Below are positions 45,476 through 57,476 of a stretch of 64,000 nt of DNA, piece by piece. The stretch lies in the NCBI GenBank assembly GCA_964017155.1, contig OZ024855.1:54045262-54109261 (forward strand), written 5' to 3'. The notes below the pieces were generated by a model. The model was given only the letters and a program-made list of their open reading frames with translations. It did no database searches and was not told the DNA's origin. The translations under genes were made by a program, and so were the position numbers. Positions within the stretch are counted from its first letter, which is position 1. Each line of letters begins with the position of its first letter. Source of the DNA: Oasisia sp. SBJ-2009. Its lineage: Eukaryota; Annelida; Polychaeta; Sabellida; Siboglinidae.

Positions 45476-48400
45476 GAGTATTTTCATTACAATGGAATCC
45501 TTGTGTATTTTTGTTAAACTATTCTATGGAAAATGTGGCCCTAAAAAGCTATATATATAACTAATTAAAGAAATCTATATAAATAGAAGTGGCAACATAA
45601 ATTATATATGCAGGATTCCATAAGCTATATTCAGTATAGTTATACAGGACGTTTAATGCCACACATTTTTTATATAATGTTTAATAACACATAATTTGTT
45701 TAAAAAAACCTCTGCTGAAGTTTGTAGATTTTCTATAACATTACATAACCTAATGCCAATAAACATCTGCACTGAAATTGTCCTTGAAAAAAAGAAAATC
45801 AATTACGAAAGACACCCATTGTCTAAGAGTTTCAAATTCCTACCAACAGGAAGGGGAATGCATGCTTATAAAGTGAGGAAGCAAAAGAGGATTAACGAGA
45901 TAGGTTTTTAGACGCCACGGAATGAAACTTACTTCATTCTAATTTAACACTGGCACGAACTGAATTCCACAGAGTTAGTGCAGCAACAGAGAAAGCTCTC
46001 GAGTTCCAGCTTTCATTTTCACCCGAGGGATGTGAAGAGGGTTACTACAGAGCTGTCTGGAATGCAGGACCACTGCAAAAAGGATAATTACATTAGACAT
46101 GTCTGCTAGTAATAAGTGCTGTTTCAATATAACAACTGATTCTGCAATTACAAATAAGTGATCAACAGATTGGGAGACAAGTTAGAAAAATAATAAAACA
46201 TTATTTATCACGATAACCTTATAAAATGTACATTTTATCTAAGGGTCAGGATTGCTAACACAAGTGTATTGTAAAACATAATATACATGCACTAAACAAT
46301 TTGATCGACTACCTTAAGCATTGCATAATGTGTTAAAATATAGTGAATAAATAAAAAAAGTGAATAACAATAAAAAATATAGTGAACAAATATTAAAATT
46401 AAATTACAGTAAGAAAAAATAAATTATAAAACAAGATCAATAGCATTAATAAATATAATAAAATGTTCAGTAAAGTAAAATATAAATGATAACAACAATA
46501 ACAATATACAATATTTGGAAACAGTTTTATTGAATAATAATACAAGGGCTCAGTTACACAGTCACAACGTCTGAGATGCAACTTTTACTATACCTGATAC
46601 CTGCTTTGTATCAGGGAAGCCACAATGATAAATTAGTTTGAAACCACTTTCATATCAGCTCTTATCCAATTTTGGACACCAATATTTTCATGTTATATAG
46701 TAACATATGCTACAGTAGTAGTTTCATAAAATGCTAAACAAAACAGTAACAGTACATAGATAAATATAAATTAATACCTTTGAAGACGCATCACAAGTAA
46801 ATACAGCCGGTTAGTTCAGAATGTTGATCAGTTTTGAATTTTCTTCTGTAAGAAATTCTAGCCAAATTAGCATTTTCCCCCTAATGAAGTTTCACAAACT
46901 CAGATCAGTTAATGGCTATTCCAGTTAATATTGCTTACAAATAATATGTACATTCAACAAGCTAAGTTAATTAAGAAGTGTGTATTAAAACCATTATGCA
47001 TTCAGTTCTATTGTGCATATGAAATGTAGGCGATGTGTGTTTATAGTTCTACCAACTACTGGACTATCTATCAACAGAGTGTAACTGTTTGGATTACTGT
47101 TTATAAGTACTCGTTCATGATTACAAAATATATTATGCCACTTTTCATATATGAAAAGAACATTTCAGAGTGGACGGTGTCATGATCACAGAGAAATAAA
47201 ACCAAATACTACATCCACTTCATGCGGGCCTAACAATCTGTAACAACTGTCCAACCACTTTTCAGGTTCTTCATGACAATTACTAATCACCATAATTCAA
47301 AATATACAATCTTGATTTTAAAACAAAAACCGGAGAAACTATTGCTGTACAATGCAGCCATTGAATTACAGCAAAATGTCACATAAAATGCTCACAAACA
47401 TACATTTGTTACTTGTCAGAAATACCAATTGCCCTTCCAAGAATGGATGGTGTGGCCATGGAATGCACTGTCAGGTTCTTATACAGAGAACATTCATTAA
47501 ATCAAACTGAATCTTGGAAATAACCACATCTATCACTAATACACATGTTGAACATTGTCTAACCTATACCTACCAACTCTTTATTTGCTGAAAACTTGTC
47601 TCCCCTGAAAAAGAAAATCTCCCAGATTGTCAAGTTTTGGGCGCATTTGTTTTTTGTCAGTCTCAATGCGAGGTGCAGTTGGATCTTGCAAAGTTTTTTG
47701 TAAAATTCTTCTGGATTAGCAAATTAAAAAGTTGGCTGGTATAGTTTAACAAAATGACCATATTACATACAGTTCACTTTTCACATGGGACAACATTTTA
47801 AGTCTATGTTGGTCATGGTGTTCAGCTGTCCGTAAATACAAAGATGCCATGATGTATAAATAACAAATACAGATGTATCCGATGCACACACTACAGAATA
47901 ACAAACAGTTCATCACAGCAAGAACCTATAAATTACATATCATAAATTATATATAAAGTCCATGAAAGTATAGACTAAATTAATCACAGTAAGAAATCAA
48001 AACGTTTCATATATAAATACTGTGTGTACTGATGTATATAGAACATTTGTACACAACTAAAAACAACAATTCATAACAATAGCCACATTTAAATTAGGCT
48101 CACACAGACCAAGTGAACAATAATTCATACTGATAACATTAGTGTGCCGACATTTGGGTTGCATATTAAATGCAGTCGAGATTACGATAATAACATTTAC
48201 ATAATCGCAATCAACATTTGGTAAAACCAGGTACATTTTTAAATCTAGTTTTGTCAAACAAAATCTTAACTGTAAATCATTCTTGTAGTGGCTGGTGTCT
48301 TGCATACATTGGTAACAAATTATAATCAAAATGTTTCCAGTAGCAATTTAAGGCATGTGTTAGTGCATAAATATAATACGATAATCGTAACAGCTCTCAT

Positions 48401-49756
48401 TGGGTTTACCCCGCAAAGTTCCCTGAATGGATTATAGCATTCACGGTTACATTACAACACATCTGTATCAAGACATTTTAAACTCACGCAGGGCACCAAA
48501 AGTCTTAGTTCACAGCTTTTATGCTACGAAATCAACAAGCCAAGACTCTCAATAATACTACCCTGAAATATCTGCAACAAGCAGTAAAATGCACACAGTT
48601 CATCAACTTTCAGAAATGTTAAAGAATTAAAGGGTACCTGCTCCTCTACCCAAAACTGCAAAGCAGTAATTTCTAACAGGAATATGTACTTACTTACTTA
48701 CTTAATCACTTACTTATTACTTACTTAGAAACAGGTTGTTTTGTTTACCATCTACATCTGTTGTGTGTATAATATTTCAAATTGCAAACATTGTTCCAAG
48801 CTTACTAAAGTAACTAAACACAAATTGGCAGGCAGTAAACCTCCAACATACACGTTGTAGTCATAAGAATGTAATATTAAATTAACAAAACAAACCCTAA
48901 GAGCAGGCACCCTTGCTTTAAAGATATACTACATTATGCTATATCACAGTTTTGCTTCATGCAAGTAAAAGATCAAGAATACATTTACACAGGAGTACAC
49001 ACACAACACAGATAAATATCTTTGACTAAAAACAACTTGTCAAACTTACAACATTTTGTTGCTGTAGATCTGACTAATGGTTCAATAAATAAATCATACT
49101 TTCATGTGTGTCTGTTGTGGTTTACTGAAATAATTAGATTTCATCTTCCAACATTTATATACTGGTATTACCTAGAGACACGGGTGTCTTATTAACTGAT
49201 TAAAATAAACTTATCTTGACTGATTATATGAATTTATTAACTGTCATTATATTTTAAAGGATCATCCTCAATTAAATGTTTATTGCCTTATTTAAAAATA
49301 AAAAATGTCAACAAATAAGATTTTTTTTTCTCAGATTTTAAAATATGAAGCATGATAGAATATTTTGTTAAAAATAAATCTGCAGCCAATAATGGTCACT
49401 GATTTTGTAGAATAACATTTCATATGCTACATGATTAGAAATTAGAAGAAAACTGAATGGCTTATAACTATAAATACAGGGAATCCATTAGGTTATAAAA
49501 TGTCACTCCTGGTTCATGAGAACAAATCAAGAAAGTAATTACGATGTATATTTAGTCAACAATTACATGGAATGTCACTCATTCACTCACTATCACAGGA
49601 TAAAAAGGAGTCGATAACCACAAATGTCATGACTTTAACTAGGTATAACTCACCAGCACGTCCAATTGTTAACAACAGCGAGATTTCTCATCAACGCACA
49701 AAGACAACTTGCTTCTAATCTGTTTCCTAAACAGCAGAAATGATCTACGCTGCAAT
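45476..49756. other. Intergenic region, nothing coding seen
   Basis: AT-rich sequence without a convincing exon on either strand. It includes a small (ACTT)n tract at 48685-48728. Part of the high-coordinate end is probably DCLK 3' UTR: a minus-strand AATAAA lies at 49233-49238, about 600 nt after the DCLK stop. Confidence 0.35.
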
Positions 49757-49960
49757 CTCACCAGATGGCAGCTCCACATTCTACTTAAGACATTTCCACC
49801 AGGTGGCGCCACTACAGTCGATTCTTCCCGTTCCCACCAGGGGGGCTACCTTAGCTGGGCCGACTGGCGTTGTAACTGTCGAGACTTCTCTTCGCTTCCT
49901 GGGTGAGGTCGTTTCGCAAGTTCTTCCGGTGGTCGTCAAGGCGACCAGGTGGCGCCACTG
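49757..49960 (+). promoter_or_regulatory. Cluster of four CTCF-like motifs at the end of DCLK
   Basis: In one orientation: TCTCACCAGATGGCAGCTCC (49757), TTCCACCAGGTGGCGCCACT (49795), TCCCACCAGGGGGGCTACC (49832) and GCGACCAGGTGGCGCCACTG (49941). Three lie just past the DCLK stop codon and one inside the last coding exon. Each contains CCAGRKGGC, the CTCF core. Confidence 0.5.
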
Positions 49961-51940
49961 TCTCGGCCTCCGTGACGACCCACGGGTGACAGAGGGTGTC
50001 GATGGCCGTGTAGCGCTGTTTCTTGGAGACGACCAGGAGCTTCTTTATAAGGTCCTTTGCGCCTAGAACAAAGTGAAACATTTAATTTAAAAGTGAAACC
50101 ACTTCCTGTGACCTTCTGCAGTGACCTTGGTGTTATGTAGCAGACTTTCTGCACATGTCAGAAGTTCCCGGACAGGGAAAAGGGTTGTACAAAGTTAGTG
50201 GTGGATGGGACAACTCCCGTTGTCAGGCCAAGGAAAACCTGGTAGAACTCTGGGTCTGCTGGCATGGATACTGACCCACGCAATGTGCCGGACCGTGCCA
50301 GTGTGTTAACTCACCTCTAGATGTGTTATCCCAGTAGGGACTGAGTGAGTCAGTGTGACAGTGTGTTAATTCATCTCTGGATGTGTTGTCCTAGTAGGGA
50401 CTGAGTGAGTCAGTGTGACAGTGTGTTAACTCACCTCTGGATGTGTTATCCCAGTAGGGACTGAGTGAGTCAGTGTGACAGTGTGTTAACTCACCTCTGG
50501 ATGTGTTATCCCAGTAGGGACTGAGTGAGTCAGTGTGACAGTGTGTTAACTCACCTCTGGATGTGTTATCCCAGTAGGGACTGAGTGAGTCAGTGTGACA
50601 GTGTGTTAACTCACCTCTGGATGTGTTATCCCAGTAGGGACTGAGTGAGTCAGTGTGACAGTGTGTTAACTCACCTCTGGATGTGTTATCCCAGTAGGGA
50701 CTCAGGAACTCGTAGACGCCTGCCTTTATGAACTCAAACAGTTCCGTCTGGTTGCGGTCTGGGCTGCGGAACGGTGGGAAGCCGCACAACAGGATGTAGG
50801 TGATGACACCTAGTGCCCAGGTGTCCACCTCGAGGCCGTAACCTGAGAGAATGTCACAGGAACACTGTTATCTTCATCCATGCAGTCTTCTTTATCTTAC
50901 ACATGTAGTATTGTTATATGCATCTATCCCTGATATGTATTTACTTCTACAATTAACTGGTAGCGGACAAACAAGTATTATACTTCTCCTTGCTCTTTAG
51001 AAACCTTCTAAAACGTAACAACATATTAGAATTCTACATCGCGATTTTGTTGAAAAAGTGAACATTCATTCATTGGTAGCAGTGTGGAAGACTAGGCAAT
51101 AAGTCCCTTTGTCTGCACACGTCTGTGAGTAACAGACAACTCGCCTATTTCTGACAGTATCTCTTGTGCAATGTAGGTGGGCATGACATAGACTATGTAG
51201 ATGGGAGAACCACAAACAATATAGTTATACTCGCCTATTTCTGAGAGTATCTCTGGAGCGACGTAGGTGGGGGTGCCACACACAGTGTAGATGGGTTCTT
51301 TCACTTCCATTGCCAGTCCAAAGTCCGCCAGCTTCAGTGTCATTGTCCCATCTTTCTTTTTGTACACCTATTCAACAATAACATAAAGTCACAACTAGTA
51401 GGTCTATCTTAAATCACCAGGTCACTTTTGCATGGTTGTGTCCCTTCGAAATATCAGCTTATACCTACAAATGCTAGACGTTTACTGTAATATTCAGAGT
51501 CTATGTTCATAGCTAAAAGTAATGGGGACATTTTCTTTCACAGCCCATCACCCATGGGCCATAACTCCTAATTTGTGTAATAAGTCTACGTTTGTGACCT
51601 TTTTACATAAACATAAGAATCGAAATTAACTATAGACTGTACATACTAAATATTGGGCATTTATGTAAAGCAATAGCTATCCATAAACGGTACAGAAAAA
51701 ACTATTTTGGTACATTAAAATGTTATCTGAAAATATACAGTACAGACAGTAAGAAAATTATTGTAAGGTGACCAACAGAATACAGTAATGAAATACAAAC
51801 AGTCTTTACAACAGGAAACCTACAGAACTAATCAACCAGGTAGCGATTACGTCCCGAGCTCGAGTTGCATATCAACACCCCTAGCGATTCTGTCGGTTCC
51901 CCATTGTTGACCTTTGACCCAGTTAAGCACTCACAAGAAC

Positions 51941-51971
<31 letters not shown>

Positions 51972-54900
51972 GAGCGACTGTGTAGATAGAAGAGTGCGTT
52001 GGCCATGTCCGCCACCATCCTCGATGAGTCGACCTCATTAAATTTCACGCTCTGAGTTATTGCATCGAACAAGTCTCCGCCCTGTAAACGTGTCAGGTTA
52101 AATAATTCAGTATATTTTTATGCTAGTCTCGTTTCAGATCATTCTGACAAATTTACCCTGTAACATCCACCATGCCGCCAGTTAATAATCATAATAATTA
52201 TGCATATATCAGTTAATTATGTACAGTTATTTATTTGTCAACCCACTGGACAAACTACTAGTATTCAATAATTATTATCTCTTTAACTGGCCAGCCCAGA
52301 TTAAGTGAAAAAGGAGTTTTATATGTATAAAAATGCTATAATTTTGCTTTCTATTAAGATTAACAAATTACTTATGATCATATTATTTTTTAATGATTTT
52401 AGCATATATTCTTTTCGTAATTAAATCAAATTAATCCATTTACAAACTCATTCATTGGACTAGACTGGTTAGAAAAAAGAAAATGTATCATTATTCATAT
52501 TTGAGATGTGAAACATGCATTTAGTTATAAAAAGTGTAATAAAATATAAAACCTTTGATGATAATCAAGTGAATGTCCACAGCGCAATGATTTCATGACA
52601 TAATAATATCATCAACAGTTGATAACACAATAGACTCTTACAGATGATTAGATGGAGAAAAAGACACACACACAAAAGAACACAAACAAGTCACAAAGTA
52701 TGATGCTGGAATGCTAAATGAGTAATATGAACAATAAATTGGAGATATCCATACTTTACCAAATATGAGTGTTCTCACAACTGACTTCAAAGGTGCAAGG
52801 ATTTATGTGCCCAATACAAGTGCTAATACTAATGATAGATCACTATAAATAAAAACAATTGATTTTAAAACCACAGATATATGTATAAAAATGTGCCCAA
52901 AGTTATGAATGGAATATTAGACATGCAATATAAGTACAAGAAAGTATGAATTATGCCCACCTTGACAAGCTCCATCACAAGATAGATTTCGCCGGGCGTC
53001 TCAAACTCTTCGATCAGTCGTACAATGTTAGGGTGGTTACACTGCTTCATGATCGCAATCTCATTCTCGACCATGTGCTCCTTGCCCTTCAACTTGGCCT
53101 TGTCCATGACCTTCATGGCGTATTCACTCGACGTGTTCTTCAGTTTGCACTGTTTCACCACTGCAAAGTTCCCGTCACCTATCACCTTCCCAAGGTCGTA
53201 TTTCTTCAGGATCGGATCCGCGTTCGAAACCTGCCGCTCAAACCGTGTGCGATACACCACTTTTGCTTTCGGTTTCTTCTTTTTTCCTGCCGTCTCCAGC
53301 GCCACCTGGTTTTCCTTATTGGCATCATCGTCGGCAACGTTACTATGGACTCGCTTTGGCGTTGCTTTTCTCGAGTTTGCAACGTTTTTACTCGGTTCGT
53401 CCGTTTCACTTCTGTACGTCCTCGCATTGGTCGACTCGGTGTGGGCGACTGACGGTAGTTTCGATGTTCGACTACTTCCCATAATGCCATCCTCCTCATC
53501 GCTGCTGTTCGCTGTCGTCTCGCTGTGTTTCTCCTTGTGTTTCCGTGGCGATGTTAACTTCCGCATGTTATCGTCGCCCTTGACAACGATGATTACATTA
53601 GGAGGGCTGTTCTCGGCGATTGGCAATATCTTCGGCTTCTGTCCCATGGCCAGTTTGCGCCTGATCTCCTCCATGTGCCGCTCCTCCCGCTCCCTCCGTT
53701 TCACCTCCATCTTGCGGAAGGGATCAAGGACGGGTTTGAGGGGGACGAGGCCCTGACGACGTTTCTCGTCGTCGAGGGCGCGGCGCTCAGACTCAATCTT
53801 CTTCTGCATACGTCGCCGCGTGCGTTCGCGTTCTCCCTCCGCTGCTCGCATTCTCTCGCGCTCCAGTCTCAGGACAAGGTCACCGTCCTGCTCGTACGCA
53901 AACTTCTGGCTCTTGCGCGGTGATAAGCCCTGGAACAAATCAGTGTAAAAACAGTCATCCCCTTAAGCCACCCGTTAAGATAATCATCCTTAAGACAATT
54001 ATCCTAAAATCTTCCTTACAACAATCATCTTAAATGTCGAAAATATTACTTCCAAAGAAATGCTTTCATGCTGAAACAAGATGTATTATATCACTAAATG
54101 ATATGGTTAAAAGGTGTTATACATGACAACATCTGTTATAGTAAATAGAGGGAATATGTTCACTGAAAAGTTGGAAACATACTCGATATTTATTCATTTT
54201 TACTAGATTAATCCACTGTTTTTTATTGTTCACTAAATGTACTTGGGAAATTTGAAATCAAGTTGAGGTCATAGGGTCATATAGTTACCATGTGACAAGA
54301 ACAGCACTGTGCAAAAAAATCATAACTAAAAAGTACAAAAAGAAGGACAATTTATGAAAGTTCCCATAAAAGTGGAATCAAAGGGAAAACAGTGCTCCCT
54401 GCCTGACAGGAGTGATGCGGATACTTAAGAGACATACGTATACACACTTGAGGATGATGCAGTAAAGCTATTTCTCAGTCCTACCTTGCGTCGGTGTCCG
54501 CCCTCTTCCGTGTCATCGCGGTGACTCGAGTCACTGCCGAGACCGCTGTCAATCTTCGAGTCATTGCCGTCATCCTTCTCCGCTCCGGTACGCAGCTTGT
54601 GTTGCTTCTTCCATGCCTTCTCCCACTCGCGTAGGAGGTTCTTCGCGTAAGGACTATTGGGATACAGCTCCTCAAGAACATCCTGAACGTCACTAGTTGT
54701 CAACGTCTCCATCCCGACGCCGATGAACACTTCGTCATCGCGGAAGAAATCCGACACACTCATCACTTCACGCCCACGGATATTGTACAACCGGCGCACC
54801 CTGTTGGTTTTGGATTTCACTCCAAACGCCTCCGCAATGTCCTTCATGAGTTGTTTGAAGCTCTGCACGCTCCGGCGGTTCAACAGGATCTTCACTGTAC

Positions 54901-56007
54901 TGTGAGGCTTTGGGCCTGATCGCACGATAGTCACCACTTTCGGTTTCGCTTTCGCCAGCACGGCTTCACCGCTCGCTCCACTCCAGTAGCTACTCGGGCC
55001 CGTGCGGTTGCTGAATGTACCTGCGTATAGAGGGCGCTGTTGTGGGTAGGAGTGACGCAGCGTCTTGCCCGGATGAAATGCACCCTGGTACCCTCGTGCG
55101 AAGGAGACGCCATTGGGCTCGCCGATTCCGAGGTTTAACTCTTCGTAGAAGTGATCGTGTGGCTTGCCTGAAGAAAAATAATGTTAAATATAAATGAATG
55201 ATTACATCTTCTAATGAGACGGCAGGCACTGCAAACATGGGAAGTGGACTGGCTGATGGAGTCACGAACACCAACTAAAGGAGGTTAAAGGCACCAAGTA
55301 CCTTGGAGTAACCATAGACAGTCTTGGAAGGATCATATCAACAATGTGACATAGAAAACCAACAATACCAGGGCCTTCCTACAGCGCAACATCAACAGAT
55401 GCCCTGAGGCGAACAAAACATTATGCTACCAAATGTATTCAGGCCAATCGTGGAGTATGCGTCGATGGTATGGGACCCATCCACAGAGAAGAACATCAAA
55501 TCTGTGGAGAACGTGCAGCGACAGGCTGCAGGCTTCGTGAAGAGCGACTGCCTTCAACTAAGCAGTGTGACCACCATGCTCGAAAGCCAGAACTGGGAGA
55601 CCCTTGCGAGCAGGCGGGCGGAAGCCTCGTAATGTTGTACCGCATCGCAAACAACCTAGTGGATGTAACAACATCCGCACTCACAGCCGCTCATACACGC
55701 ACCACACGCAACACACACCACTACTTACAACCATCCACACACAATGAAGCCTACAAACACTCCTTTTTTCTGAGCACCATCAAGACATGGAACAAATGCA
55801 CACAACAGTTAGTTAGCAAACAATCACTTGATTCATATAGAAGGCATCTGCACACAATGCCTACATAAGTACATATTTGTGTTTTATTATCCCCCACCCC
55901 CGCGCAACACCACCCACTACTTGCGACCGACCAAGCTCGACAATACTCTAGTCACATATGTACGTGGCTAGTGACATACGTTCGCTGTCATACGTATGTA
56001 TGTATGC

Positions 56008-56040
<33 letters not shown>

Positions 56041-57304
56041 GTAATATATATATACTATTATATCTATATTATTTATTTAACCAAAATGTGTGTAGTATTC
56101 TTATTATTATTATAGCTCAGCACCCTGTAGAAGCCTGTGTTATTTTATTATATATACACATATATACATATATGTTATATATACATATATATTATATATA
56201 CATATATAATTATGTGTGTGACAAAACAGTTAGCACATGCCTTTAACATTACAACCAAGCCTTTAATTTTACATACAGTCAATTTTACATACACACTTTT
56301 CATACAGTTAATTAGTTAAAGGTCTGCGTTTAAATGTTTATGAAGCAAGCATTTAACCATGTAATTGCATTTCATTATTTAAAGGCATGCAATTAACTAC
56401 TTACTGGGTACTGCTTAGCTTAATTAATTATTAAAGCCGTCCCTCTAAACAATACTAGTTAACCTGATATGCAGTTGCACCAATATGTAATGATTTGTGT
56501 ATATTTTATTACCACAATCGCAAAATGACCTCAATACATTCAATGCAACTTGTAGTTTTGACAATCATGAATAATTGCAGCAATTAAGCAAACAAGCTGA
56601 TCTAACTGTGTTGAATAACACCGGTAAACCTTCAATAACTGCCAGTAATCCATGTCACTTAGACACGCATAATTGAGTAGTTTAGTCGGATCAATGTATT
56701 ACACCTTCAATAATTGATAATGATTTATATCAGCGTATCCTGCTTATCTGATTTTTCCCAGTGGATGAGAAACAATCAATATTCAGCATTATGCAGGTCA
56801 GTGGTGCCGGCATGCTGGGAACTTTGACGAAAATATGACCCATACTTTATTACCTATTTTGTATGAAAATAAACGATGTCATCATGTTGTATTAAAATCT
56901 TGGAAGTATTTCAATTTCTAGATAGCAGCTATTCGAATATGGTGTCCAGAGTATCTACACCATATTGGTCATGCATTTATATTGATGTATACTGGTAGCA
57001 TGTTTACATTACAAGTATGAGACATACAAAGTTTACATAAGTGCGGGGATTATTTAAGAGCTAGTATAATTTATATCCAGTCTGTGCTATCTCAGGTACA
57101 AAGCACAGTGTTATTGGACTTGTGTGGTTGTTTGGGGAGCATCTCAAAGATAAATAAAGGTTTGATGATTACATGGACTAACAATCAGTTATTGTGGTAG
57201 ATTTGAAATGTTCACATGTGATATATGCATGGTCTGAACATCCATACACAATCCTTGCATGCATAACAAAATAAAAATACATAACATGTATATGTATAAT
57301 ATAT

Positions 57305-57373
<69 letters not shown>

Positions 57374-57385
57374 TTATGTATTATG

Positions 57386-57437
<52 letters not shown>

Positions 57438-57443
57438 CTATGC

Positions 57444-57476
<33 letters not shown>

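Larger units (their letters stand above)
49851..53929 (-). other. DCLK3: DCLK linker and kinase domain, exons 3-7
   Basis: Exon 3 (969 nt) has an Arg/Glu-rich, probably helical segment ([20 protein letters not shown]) and then the N-lobe up to YLVMELVK. Exon 4 has HRDLKPEN, exon 5 DFG and the activation segment, exon 6 the F-helix region, exon 7 the end and a short tail [11 protein letters not shown]. All catalytic residues are present. Confidence 0.92.

Noticed and set aside
52946..53923. Plus-strand frames up to 243 aa opposite DCLK exon 3
   Set aside because: Antisense shadows of a conserved kinase exon.
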